DNA of 64,000 bases from Streptomyces sp. NBC_00285 (GTDB lineage Bacteria > Actinomycetota > Actinomycetes > Streptomycetales > Streptomycetaceae): NCBI RefSeq assembly GCF_036174265.1, contig NZ_CP108055.1, positions 8,928,001 to 8,992,000 on the forward strand. The letters run 5' to 3'. This document shows positions 27,819 through 35,614 of the stretch, in pieces (the stretch's first letter is position 1; every line of letters starts with the position of its first letter). The position numbers and the translations under genes are program-made. A model generated the notes under the pieces. It made no database searches. It was not told the DNA's origin and saw nothing but the letters and a program-made list of their open reading frames with translations.

Positions 27819-28590
27819 GCAGATCACCGACGAGCAGGTCCCCACGGTCATCGCGGACGAACTGCACATCGTCTACCGCGTCAACGGCGCCAAGACCGGC
27901 AAGGGCAGTGCCACCTCCGCCCTGAGCCGCATCCTCAAGCGCGGCGAGGAGCGCGGTGTGCGCAAGGTGCACGCCGTCCGGGGTGTCTCCTTCGTCGCCT
28001 ACAAGGGCGAGGCGATCGGCCTGATCGGTTCCAACGGTTCCGGCAAGTCGACGCTGCTGCGCGCGATCGCGGGCCTTCTGCCCGCCGAGAGCGGCTGTGT
28101 CTACACCCACGGTCAGCCTTCCCTCCTCGGCGTGAACGCGGCGCTGATGAACGACCTCACCGGCGAGCGGAACGTCATCCTGGGCGGCCTCGCCATGGGC
28201 ATGTCCCGGGAGCAGGTCAAGGAGCGCTACCAGGAGATCGTCGACTTCTCCGGGATCAACGAGAAGGGCGACTTCATCACCCTTCCGATGCGGACGTACT
28301 CCTCCGGCATGGCGGCCCGGCTGCGCTTCTCCATCGCCGCCGCCAAGGACCACGACGTCCTCATGATCGACGAGGCCCTGGCCACCGGCGACCGCTCCTT
28401 CCAGAGGCGTTCGGAGGAGCGCATCCGCGAACTGCGCAAGCACGCGGGCACGGTGTTTCTCGTCAGTCACAACAACAAGTCGATCCGTGACACCTGCGAC
28501 CGGGTGCTGTGGCTGGAGCGCGGCGAACTGCGCATGGACGGCCCGACCGACGAGGTCATCCAGGAGTACGAGAAGTTCACGGGCAAGTAG
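27811..28590 (+). CDS. ABC exporter ATPase subunit (TagH/Wzt type)
   Basis: ATPase partner of the preceding permease, 259 residues. Walker A is IGSNGSGKSTLLRAIAG (about 71-87); the signature is the YSSGMAARLRFSIA form typical of TagH/Wzt rather than LSGGQ; Walker B is DVLMIDEALATGD (about 187-199). The N-terminal 60 residues include the long loop before Walker A (RILKRGEERGVRKVHAV) found in polysaccharide exporters. It lacks the C-terminal carbohydrate-recognition domain of some Wzt proteins. The GTG start at 27811 overlaps the permease gene by 8 nt. A strong hairpin terminator follows 37 nt after the stop and ends the cluster. Confidence 0.92.
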   Translation: MAEQITDEQVPTVIADELHIVYRVNGAKTGKGSATSALSRILKRGEERGVRKVHAVRGVSFVAYKGEAIGLIGSNGSGKSTLLRAIAGLLPAESGCVYTHGQPSLLGVNAALMNDLTGERNVILGGLAMGMSREQVKERYQEIVDFSGINEKGDFITLPMRTYSSGMAARLRFSIAAAKDHDVLMIDEALATGDRSFQRRSEERIRELRKHAGTVFLVSHNNKSIRDTCDRVLWLERGELRMDGPTDEVIQEYEKFTGK

Positions 28591-28627
28591 TCCACCCCGC
28601 CCGGACGAAAGAGACCGCTCCGCTTCC

Positions 28628-28662
28628 CAGGGCCTCGCCGGAACTGCTCCGGCGGGGCCCTG
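28628..28662 (+). terminator. Strong hairpin terminator ending the exporter cluster
   Basis: CAGGGCCTCGCCGGA (28628-28642) pairs over 15 positions, including one G-T wobble, with TCCGGCGGGGCCCTG (28648-28662), leaving a 5-nt loop. It lies 38 nt after the ABC ATPase stop and separates that unit from the hopanoid operon. Confidence 0.8.
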
Positions 28663-28975
28663 CGTCTGCAAAGGAAACGTCAACTTCGGCCCCCCTTAGG
28701 AATCTTGGGGCCAATCGGTGTGTTGTTGTGATGTGCAGGACACCCCGACGATCCTTAACGCGTTGTACAACGTAAGCTGTACCGGTGCTCAATCGCGTCA
28801 AGTGGGGCGATAACGCGCGACACCCGCTACCCTGACGCCGCACGGACGGCCGGGCGGCGTGTCCGAAATAGTGCGTCTTGGGTCGGCGGTGTAGAACGGG
28901 AGATGTGACGGCAATGGCGACCGAAGATCCCCAGCTCCACCCGGCTCATGCCGTCCCCATCCCGGGAAGTGAGCG
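28663..28975 (+). promoter_or_regulatory. Hopanoid operon upstream region with a perfect 12-bp palindrome
   Basis: About 310 nt between the terminator and hpnC. It is less GC-rich than its surroundings near 28690-28800, as expected for a promoter region. It contains CGTTGTACAACG (28761-28772), a perfect palindrome and a good operator candidate. A second loose inverted repeat, GTAC...GTAC, overlaps it at 28765-28782. A short leader ORF occupies the last 66 nt. I could not assign -35/-10 boxes with confidence. Confidence 0.5.
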
Positions 28976-28979
28976 GTGA
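28914..28979 (+). CDS. Possible 21-residue leader ORF coupled to hpnC
   Basis: ATG 28914 opens a 21-codon frame (MATEDPQLHPAH-) whose TGA stop at 28977-28979 overlaps the hpnC GTG start in a GTGA junction, the same arrangement used between genes inside the operon. An in-frame GTG at 28905 is an alternative start. The GGGAG box upstream is at an awkward distance from either start (11 or 2 nt). Coding potential is too short to judge; the exact overlap is the only support. Confidence 0.3.
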   Translation: MATEDPQLHPAHAVPIPGSER

Positions 28980-29878
28980 CGGAAACTGGTACGGCCCGCG
29001 CCGGTGATCCGGAGCGTGGCACGCTCGACAAGGCCGCGGGGGAGAACTTCCCCGTGGCTCCGTTCTTCCTGCCCAAGGACTGGCGCACCGACCTCATGGC
29101 CGTCTACGGGTTCGCCCGCCTTGTCGACGACATCGGCGACGGCGACCTGGCCCCCGGCGGTGCCGACGCGGAGCTGCTCGGCGTGTCGCCCGAGGAGGCC
29201 GAGGACCGGCTGATCCTCCTCGACGCCTTCGAGGCCGACCTGAACCGGGTCTTCTCCGGAGAGCCCCGCCACCCCCTGCTGCGCCGCCTCCGGCCGACCG
29301 TCCGCCGTCGCGCCCTCACTCCTGAGCCTTTCCTCGGCCTGATCGCCGCCAACCGTCAGGACCAGTTGGTCACGCGCTACGAGACCTACGACGACCTGCT
29401 CGCCTACTGCGAGCTGTCCGCCAATCCCGTCGGCCGTCTCGTGCTCGCCGTCACCGGCACCTCGACCCCCGAGCGGATCCGGCTCTCCGACGCGATCTGC
29501 ACCGCCCTCCAGATCGTCGAACACCTCCAGGACGTCGCCGAGGACCTCGGCCGCGACCGGATCTATCTGCCCGCCGAGGACATGAAACGCTTTCACGTCC
29601 AGGAGGCGGATCTCGCCACGAAAACCGCGGGCGCATCGGTGCGCGCACTGGTTGCATACGAAGCACAACGCGCTCGCGAACTCCTGAATGAAGGCGCCCC
29701 TCTGGTGGGTAGCGTCCACGGCAGGTTGAAGCTGCTGCTCGCAGGGTTCGTGGCGGGGGGAAGGGCGGCGATCCGCGCGATCGCCGCCGCCGAATACGAC
29801 GTACTTCCCGGCCCGCCCAAGCCCGGCAGGATCCAGCTGCTGCGCGAAGTGGGCGTCACTCTGCGAGGAAAGGGGTGA
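28976..29878 (+). CDS. hpnC: Hydroxysqualene synthase HpnC
   Basis: Trans-isoprenyl-diphosphate synthase-fold enzyme of 300 residues. In the HpnCDE route HpnC converts presqualene diphosphate to hydroxysqualene. Two Asp-rich metal sites are visible: LVDDIGDGD (about 43-51) and EHLQDVAEDLGRDRIYLPAED (about 182-202). FFLPKDWRTDLMAVYGFARL (about 25-44) is typical of the HpnC branch. Start is GTG 28976. The next gene, hpnD, begins within the last 4 nt (GTGA). First enzyme gene of the hopanoid operon. Confidence 0.93.
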   Translation: MTETGTARAGDPERGTLDKAAGENFPVAPFFLPKDWRTDLMAVYGFARLVDDIGDGDLAPGGADAELLGVSPEEAEDRLILLDAFEADLNRVFSGEPRHPLLRRLRPTVRRRALTPEPFLGLIAANRQDQLVTRYETYDDLLAYCELSANPVGRLVLAVTGTSTPERIRLSDAICTALQIVEHLQDVAEDLGRDRIYLPAEDMKRFHVQEADLATKTAGASVRALVAYEAQRARELLNEGAPLVGSVHGRLKLLLAGFVAGGRAAIRAIAAAEYDVLPGPPKPGRIQLLREVGVTLRGKG

Positions 29879-30825
29879 TCCGGACCGTGGAGTCATCACC
29901 ACCCGCGTCCGCACCGGTACTCGCCGCCTACAGCTACTGCGAGGCAGTCACCGGGCAGCAGGCCCGGAACTTCGCGTACGGCATCAGGCTGCTGCCGACA
30001 TCCAAGCGGCGCGCGATGTCCGCGCTCTACGCGTTCTCACGGCGCGTCGACGACATCGGCGACGGTGCGCTGGCGGACGAGGTCAAGACCGCGAGACTCG
30101 AGGACACCCGGGCGATGCTGGCCCGGGTGCGCGACGGCTCGGTCGACGAGGACGACACCGATCCGGTGGCCGTCGCCCTCGCCCACGCCGCCGAGACCTT
30201 CCCGATCCCGCTCGGCGGCCTGGACGAACTGATCGACGGCGTCCTCATGGACGTACGCGGCGAGACCTACGAGACCTGGGACGACCTGAAGGTGTACTGC
30301 CGCTGTGTGGCGGGCGCCATCGGGCGGCTCTCGCTCGGCGTGTTCGGCCCGGAACCCGGGGCGCGCGCTGCCGAACGCGCGCCGGAGTACGCCGACACGC
30401 TCGGGCTCGCGCTCCAGTTGACCAACATCCTCCGGGACGTCCGTGAGGACGCCGAGGGCGGGCGCATCTACCTGCCCGCCGACGACCTCGCGAAGTTCGG
30501 CTGCTCGGCCGGCTTCAAGGGGTCACAACCACCCGAGGGCGCCGACTTCGCGGGCCTCGTGCACTTCGAAGTGCGACGGGCCCGCGCTCTTTTCGCCGAG
30601 GGCTACCGGCTGCTCCCCATGCTCGACCGGCGCAGCGGTGCCTGTGTCGCCGCCATGGCCGGCATCTACCGCCGGCTGCTCGACCGCATCGAGCGCGACC
30701 CCGAGGCGGTGCTGCGCGGCCGCGTCGCGCTGCCCGGGCGTGAGAAGGCGTATGTCGCCGTCCGCGGCCTGTCCGGGCTGGACGCACGGCATGTGACCCG
30801 GCGGACCGTCAGGAGGCGTGCCTGA
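29875..30825 (+). CDS. hpnD: Presqualene diphosphate synthase HpnD
   Basis: Condenses two farnesyl diphosphates to presqualene diphosphate, the step before HpnC. The 316-residue protein has NFAYGIRLLPTSKRRAM (about 32-48), first Asp-rich site SRRVDDIGDG (about 55-64), and second site LTNILRDVREDAEGGRIYLP (about 182-201), matching the squalene/phytoene synthase signature. It overlaps hpnC by 4 nt at a GTGA junction and abuts the DUF6380 gene at a TGATG junction. An AGGAGG box at its 3' end serves that next gene. Confidence 0.94.
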   Translation: MIRTVESSPPASAPVLAAYSYCEAVTGQQARNFAYGIRLLPTSKRRAMSALYAFSRRVDDIGDGALADEVKTARLEDTRAMLARVRDGSVDEDDTDPVAVALAHAAETFPIPLGGLDELIDGVLMDVRGETYETWDDLKVYCRCVAGAIGRLSLGVFGPEPGARAAERAPEYADTLGLALQLTNILRDVREDAEGGRIYLPADDLAKFGCSAGFKGSQPPEGADFAGLVHFEVRRARALFAEGYRLLPMLDRRSGACVAAMAGIYRRLLDRIERDPEAVLRGRVALPGREKAYVAVRGLSGLDARHVTRRTVRRRA

Positions 30826-30974
30826 TGGGCAGTGTGGACAATTCGGTCCAAGGTGATGCCACCGGAGAAAAGTGGCACGCAACCCTCCGCTCCGGGACGG
30901 CGTCCCTGACTGCAACGGTCGGCCGCGTACATCTCGAACACCGCGGCGGCCGCGCAGGGGAGGGTGTGCGATGA
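30825..30974 (+). CDS. DUF6380-like microprotein inside the hopanoid operon
   Basis: A 49-codon gene between hpnD and hpnE. Its ATG at 30825 shares one base with the hpnD stop (TGATG) and is preceded by a perfect AGGAGG box 8 nt upstream; its TGA overlaps the ATG of hpnE (ATGA). The product (MGSVDNSVQGDATGEKWHAT-, ending HRGGRAGEGVR) is hydrophilic and basic at the C-terminus, with no membrane helix or metal motif. It resembles, from memory, the DUF6380 family found at this position in other streptomycetes. A role in the HpnD-HpnE handover or as a coupling device is possible but unproven. Confidence 0.65.
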   Translation: MGSVDNSVQGDATGEKWHATLRSGTASLTATVGRVHLEHRGGRAGEGVR

Positions 30975-32365
30975 CCGACGGGCATCAGTCCGCGCGGTAC
31001 GCCGTCGTGATCGGGGGCGGGCTCGCCGGCATCACCGCCGCGCTCGCGCTCGCCGATGCCGGAGTGCGCGTCACCCTGCTCGAAGGCAGGCCACGCCTGG
31101 GCGGCCTCGCCTTCTCCTTCCAGCGCGGAGAACTGACCGTCGACAACGGACAGCACGTCTATCTGCGTTGCTGCACCGCCTACCGCTGGTTCCTCGATCG
31201 CATCGAGGGGACGGCGCTGGCGCCGCTGCAGAATCGTCTCGACGTACCCGTACTCGACGTGGCCCGGCCCGAGGGCCGACGGCTCGGCAGACTACGGCGC
31301 GACGCGCTGCCGGTGCCCCTGCATCTGGGGCGCAGCCTCGCGACCTATCCGCATCTCTCGCTCGCCGAGCGGGCCAGGGTGGGGCGTGCCGCGCTCGCTC
31401 TCAAGGGGCTCGACCTCGCCGATCCGAGCCTGGACGCACAGGACTTCGGCAGCTGGCTGACCGCGCACGGTCAGTCGGCGCGTGCCGTCGAGGCCCTGTG
31501 GGACCTGGTCGGGGTCGCCACCCTCAACGCGGTCGCGGGCGACGCCTCGCTGGGGCTCGCCGCGATGGTGTTCAAGACCGGTCTGCTGTCCGACCCGGGC
31601 GCGGCCGACATCGGCTGGGCGCATGTCCCGCTGGGTGAACTGCACGACCGGCTCGCTCGCAAGGCGCTCGACTCCGCGGGCGTGCGTACCGAGGTCCGTA
31701 CACGCGTCACCTCCATCTCTACTGACGAGAACGGCAGTTGGAGCGTTCAGGTTCCCGGACAGACGCTCCGCGCCGACGCCGTGGTCCTCGCCGTCGCCCC
31801 GAACGAGGCCGCTGACCTGCTGCCGGAGGGCGCGCTCGACTCCCCGGAAAATCTCCGGGAGATCGGCACCGCCCCGATTCTCAACATCCATGTCGTCTAC
31901 GACCGCAAGGTCCTCGACAAGCCGTTCTTCGCGGCCCTGGGCACCCCGGTGCAGTGGGTCTTCGACCGCACCGACGCCTCCGGACTGCGCGAGGGCCAGT
32001 ACCTCGCCCTGTCCCAGTCGGCCGCGCACGACGACATCGACAAACCCGTGGCGGAGCTGCGCGAGCGCTATCTGCCCGAGCTGGAGCGGCTGCTGCCCCT
32101 CGCGCGCGGCGCGCAGGTGCAGGACTTCTTCGTGACCCGGGAGCGCACGGCGACGTTCGCTCCGGCCCCCGGCGTCGGACGGCTGCGGCCCGGCGCCCGT
32201 ACGAAAGCCCCCGGCCTCTACCTGGCCGGCGCGTGGACCGCCACAGGGTGGCCCGCGACCATGGAAAGTGCGGTCCGCAGTGGCGTGAGTGCGGCGGACG
32301 CCGCGCTGAGCGTCCTGGGCCGGCCCCGCCCCGCCCGCCTCTTCGAGTTCGAGGAGGTCGCATGA
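30971..32365 (+). CDS. hpnE: Hydroxysqualene dehydroxylase HpnE
   Basis: FAD-dependent amine-oxidase-fold enzyme of 464 residues that reduces hydroxysqualene to squalene, completing the HpnC-D-E route. The dinucleotide motif VIGGGLAGITAALALADAG and VTLLEGRPRLGG are at about 12-45. The C-terminal FAD contact GLYLAGAWTATGWPATMESAV is at about 415-436. Start is ATG 30971, overlapping the microprotein stop (ATGA). Its own stop overlaps the ATG of the polyprenyl synthase gene, with a GAGGAGG box just before it. Confidence 0.93.
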   Translation: MTDGHQSARYAVVIGGGLAGITAALALADAGVRVTLLEGRPRLGGLAFSFQRGELTVDNGQHVYLRCCTAYRWFLDRIEGTALAPLQNRLDVPVLDVARPEGRRLGRLRRDALPVPLHLGRSLATYPHLSLAERARVGRAALALKGLDLADPSLDAQDFGSWLTAHGQSARAVEALWDLVGVATLNAVAGDASLGLAAMVFKTGLLSDPGAADIGWAHVPLGELHDRLARKALDSAGVRTEVRTRVTSISTDENGSWSVQVPGQTLRADAVVLAVAPNEAADLLPEGALDSPENLREIGTAPILNIHVVYDRKVLDKPFFAALGTPVQWVFDRTDASGLREGQYLALSQSAAHDDIDKPVAELRERYLPELERLLPLARGAQVQDFFVTRERTATFAPAPGVGRLRPGARTKAPGLYLAGAWTATGWPATMESAVRSGVSAADAALSVLGRPRPARLFEFEEVA

Positions 32366-33501
32366 TGCTCGATCAGCACGGCGCGTCAGGCCCCCGCACC
32401 CCTGGTACCGGAACAAGAGGAGAGACTGTGCCCACTGTGCCCCCGGCCGAGACGGCCGCTCGGAGGACCGCGGTGGACGTGACCGCGCTCCTCGAGCGCG
32501 GCCGGACCCTGGCCACCCCGGTGCTGAAGGCGGCCGTGGACCGTCTGGCGTCCCCGATGGACACCGTTTCCGCCTATCACTTCGGTTGGATCGACGCGGC
32601 GGGCAACCCGGCCGACGGGGACGGCGGCAAGGCCGTGCGCCCCGCCCTGGCCGTCCTCTCGGCGGAGGTCACCGGCGCCGCGCCCGAGACCGGCATCCCC
32701 GGCGCGGTCGCCGTCGAGCTGGTCCACAACTTCTCGCTCCTGCACGACGACCTGATGGACGGCGACGAGCAGCGCCGCCACCGCGACACCGTCTGGAAGG
32801 TGCATGGTCCCGCCCAGGCCATCCTGGTCGGCGACGCCCTGTTCGCGCTGGCCAACGAGGTCCTGCTTGAGCTCGGCACCGTCGAGGCCGGTCGTGCCAC
32901 CCGCCGCCTGACCACCGCCACCCGCGCCCTCATCGACGGCCAGGCGCAGGACATCTCCTACGAGCACCGCGACCGCGTCAGTGTCGAGGAGTGCCTGGAG
33001 ATGGAGGGCAACAAGACCGGCGCCCTGCTCGCCTGCGCCAGCTCCATCGGCGCGGTGCTGGGCGGCGCGGACGACCGCACCGCCGACATCCTGGAGAAGT
33101 ACGGCTACCACCTCGGCCTCGCCTTCCAGGCCGTCGACGACCTGCTCGGCATCTGGGGCGACCCGGTCGCCACCGGCAAGCAGACCTGGAGCGACCTGCG
33201 CCAGCGCAAGAAGTCCCTGCCCGTGGTGGCGGCGCTCGCGGCGGGCGGACCCGCCTCCGAGCAGCTCGGCGAGATCCTCGCCGCCGACGCCAAGAGCAGC
33301 GACTTCGAGAACTTCTCCGAGGCGGAGTTCGCAGCCCGCGCCGCCCTCATCGAGGAGGCCGGCGGCCGCGAGTGGACCGCCGAAGAGGCACGCCGTCAGC
33401 ACACCATCGCCATCGAGGTCCTCGACGCCATCGACATGCCCGACCGGGTACGGGCGCAGTTCACGGCGCTCGCCGACTTCGTCGTCGTACGAAAGAGATG
33501 A
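32362..33501 (+). CDS. Polyprenyl (farnesyl/geranylgeranyl) diphosphate synthase
   Basis: Chain-elongating prenyltransferase that makes the allylic diphosphate, here most likely farnesyl diphosphate for squalene. The first Asp-rich motif is LLHDDLMDGDEQRRHRD (Asp pair near residue 130) and the second FQAVDDLLGIWGD (about 255-267). The first motif has DDxxD spacing with no two-residue insertion, so FPP versus GGPP product cannot be assigned safely. ATG 32362 overlaps the hpnE stop (ATGA) after GAGGAGG and gives 379 aa. A second good start is GTG 32428, behind AGAGGAG, which would drop 22 variable residues. A 121-nt gap with a hairpin precedes shc. Confidence 0.9.
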   Translation: MMLDQHGASGPRTPGTGTRGETVPTVPPAETAARRTAVDVTALLERGRTLATPVLKAAVDRLASPMDTVSAYHFGWIDAAGNPADGDGGKAVRPALAVLSAEVTGAAPETGIPGAVAVELVHNFSLLHDDLMDGDEQRRHRDTVWKVHGPAQAILVGDALFALANEVLLELGTVEAGRATRRLTTATRALIDGQAQDISYEHRDRVSVEECLEMEGNKTGALLACASSIGAVLGGADDRTADILEKYGYHLGLAFQAVDDLLGIWGDPVATGKQTWSDLRQRKKSLPVVAALAAGGPASEQLGEILAADAKSSDFENFSEAEFAARAALIEEAGGREWTAEEARRQHTIAIEVLDAIDMPDRVRAQFTALADFVVVRKR

Positions 33502-33534
33502 TCACTATCGGTCGAATAGCCCTCGCGTAGTCGC

Positions 33535-33570
33535 CGGCCGGTGCTGCGAGGAAAGGAAAGGCACCGGCCG
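33535..33570 (+). terminator. Intra-operon hairpin between prenyl synthase and shc
   Basis: CGGCCGGTGC (33535-33544) and GCACCGGCCG (33561-33570) form a perfect 10-bp stem with a 16-nt purine-rich loop. It sits in the only sizeable gap of the operon. It could attenuate transcription, stabilise a processed 3' end or be part of a control site for shc; no U-tract follows. Confidence 0.5.
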
Positions 33571-33622
33571 ACGGCGGACCCACAGCAGAGCACCACATTG
33601 CACACTGCACGAAGGGGAAGCC

Positions 33623-35614
33623 ATGACAGCGACGACCGACGGAAGCACCGGGGCCCTGCCGCCCCGTGTTGCCGCGGCCAGCGAAACCGACATCGAGATC
33701 CCCGTGGCGACCGGGGTACAAGAAGCCGCCGTACGCGCAGTTCAACGTGCCACCGATCACCTGCTCGCAAGACAGGACGCCCAGGGCTGGTGGAAGGGCG
33801 ACCTCGAGACCAACGTCACGATGGACGCCGAGGATCTGCTGCTCCGTCAGTTCCTGGGCATCCGCGACGAGTCCACCACGCGGGCCGCCGCCAGGTTCAT
33901 CCGCGGTGAGCAGCGCGAGGACGGCACCTGGGCCTCCTTCTTCGGCGGTCCCGGCGAACTCTCCACCACCATCGAGGCGTACGTCGCCCTCCGCCTGGAC
34001 GGTGACGCGCCGGACGACCCGCACATGGCGACCGCCTCCGCCTGGATCCGCGCGCAGGGCGGTATCGCCGCCGCCCGGGTGTTCACCCGGATCTGGCTCG
34101 CCCTGTTCGGGTGGTGGAAGTGGGAGGACCTGCCCGAACTCCCGCCGGAGCTCATCTACTTCCCCAAGTGGGCCCCCCTCAACATCTACGACTTCGGGTG
34201 CTGGGCGCGCCAGACCATCGTCCCGCTGACGATCGTCTCCGCGAAGCGGCCGGTCCGGCCCGCGCCCTTCGCGCTCGATGAGCTGCACATCGACGCGGCC
34301 GACCCGAACCCTGCCAAGCCCCTTGCGCCGGTGGCGAGTTGGGACGGCGCATTCCAGCGTCTGGACAAGGCGCTGCACCAGCTGCGCAAGGTCGCTCCGC
34401 GCAGACTCCGCAGAGCCGCGATGAACAGTGCGGCCCGCTGGATCATCGAGCGGCAGGAGAACGACGGCTGCTGGGGTGGCATCCAGCCGCCGGCCGTGTA
34501 CTCGGTGATCGCGCTGCACCTGGTGGGCTACGACCTCGAACACCCGGTCATGCGGGCCGGGCTGGAGTCCCTGGACCGCTTCGCCATCTGGCGTGAGGAC
34601 GGGTCCCGGATGATCGAGGCCTGCCAGTCGCCGGTGTGGGACACCTGCCTCGCCACCATCGCGCTCGCCGACGCGGGAGTGCCCGCCGACCATCCGCAGC
34701 TCGTCAAGGCGGCGGACTGGATGCTCGGCGAGGAGATCGTGCGGCCCGGCGACTGGTCGGTGAAGCGACCTCAACTGCAGCCGGGCGGCTGGGCGTTCGA
34801 GTTCCACAACGACAACTACCCCGACATCGACGACACCGCCGAGGTCGCCCTCGCCCTGCGCCGGGTCAGGCACCACGACCCCGATCGGATCGAGAAGGCC
34901 ATCGGGCGCGGAGTGCGCTGGAACCTCGGGATGCAGTCGAAGAACGGCGCGTGGGGCGCGTTCGACGTGGACAACACCAGCCCGTTCCCCAACCGGCTGC
35001 CGTTCTGCGACTTCGGCGAGGTCATCGATCCGCCGTCCGCCGACGTCACCGCACATGTGGTGGAGATGCTGGCCGTCGAGGGGCTTTCGCACGACCCGCG
35101 CACCCGGCGGGGCATCGACTGGCTGCTCGCCGAACAGGAGCCGGACGGCTCGTGGTTCGGGCGCTGGGGCGTCAACTACGTCTACGGCACCGGCTCGGTG
35201 GTGCCCGCGCTGACGGCCGCCGGTCTGCCCGCCTCGCACCCGGCGATCCGGCGGGCCGTGGACTGGCTGGAGAAGGTGCAGAACGACGACGGGGGCTGGG
35301 GCGAGGACCTGCGCTCCTACAAACACGCCAAGGAGTGGAGCGGCCGCGGTGCCTCGACGGCCTCGCAGACCGCCTGGGCGCTGATGGCGCTGCTGGCCGC
35401 GGCGGAGAGGGACTCCAAGGCCGTCGAGCGGGGCATCGAGTGGCTCGCGAGCACCCAGCGCGAGGACGGCTCCTGGGACGAGCCCTACTTCACGGGCACC
35501 GGCTTCCCCTGGGACTTCTCCATCAACTACCACCTCTACCGGCAGGTCTTCCCGCTCACCGCACTGGGCCGCTACGTCCACGGAGAACCGTTCTCCCGGC
35601 CCGAGGCGGCCTGA
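33623..35614 (+). CDS. shc: Squalene-hopene cyclase
   Basis: Class II terpene cyclase that folds squalene into hopene/hopanol, a monotopic membrane enzyme. Length 663 aa fits the family. The protonating motif DIDDTA is at about residues 401-406. Several QW repeats are visible, e.g. DAQGWWKGDLETNVTM near 55, QREDGTWASFFGGPGEL near 100, QENDGCWGGIQP near 280, DDGGWGEDLRSY near 557 and REDGSWDEPYFTGTGFP near 615. Start ATG 33623 follows GAAGGGGAAG. Its stop overlaps the hpnG start (TGATG), so hopene formation is coupled to side-chain modification. Confidence 0.96.
   Translation: MTATTDGSTGALPPRVAAASETDIEIPVATGVQEAAVRAVQRATDHLLARQDAQGWWKGDLETNVTMDAEDLLLRQFLGIRDESTTRAAARFIRGEQREDGTWASFFGGPGELSTTIEAYVALRLDGDAPDDPHMATASAWIRAQGGIAAARVFTRIWLALFGWWKWEDLPELPPELIYFPKWAPLNIYDFGCWARQTIVPLTIVSAKRPVRPAPFALDELHIDAADPNPAKPLAPVASWDGAFQRLDKALHQLRKVAPRRLRRAAMNSAARWIIERQENDGCWGGIQPPAVYSVIALHLVGYDLEHPVMRAGLESLDRFAIWREDGSRMIEACQSPVWDTCLATIALADAGVPADHPQLVKAADWMLGEEIVRPGDWSVKRPQLQPGGWAFEFHNDNYPDIDDTAEVALALRRVRHHDPDRIEKAIGRGVRWNLGMQSKNGAWGAFDVDNTSPFPNRLPFCDFGEVIDPPSADVTAHVVEMLAVEGLSHDPRTRRGIDWLLAEQEPDGSWFGRWGVNYVYGTGSVVPALTAAGLPASHPAIRRAVDWLEKVQNDDGGWGEDLRSYKHAKEWSGRGASTASQTAWALMALLAAAERDSKAVERGIEWLASTQREDGSWDEPYFTGTGFPWDFSINYHLYRQVFPLTALGRYVHGEPFSRPEAA

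Noticed and set aside
21562..28590. Reading the cluster as a standard teichoic acid operon
   Set aside because: No TagF-type polymerase, TagA/TagO or TagD-type small cytidylyltransferase is present; the enzymes are of the CDP-alcohol phosphotransferase and G1PDH kinds.
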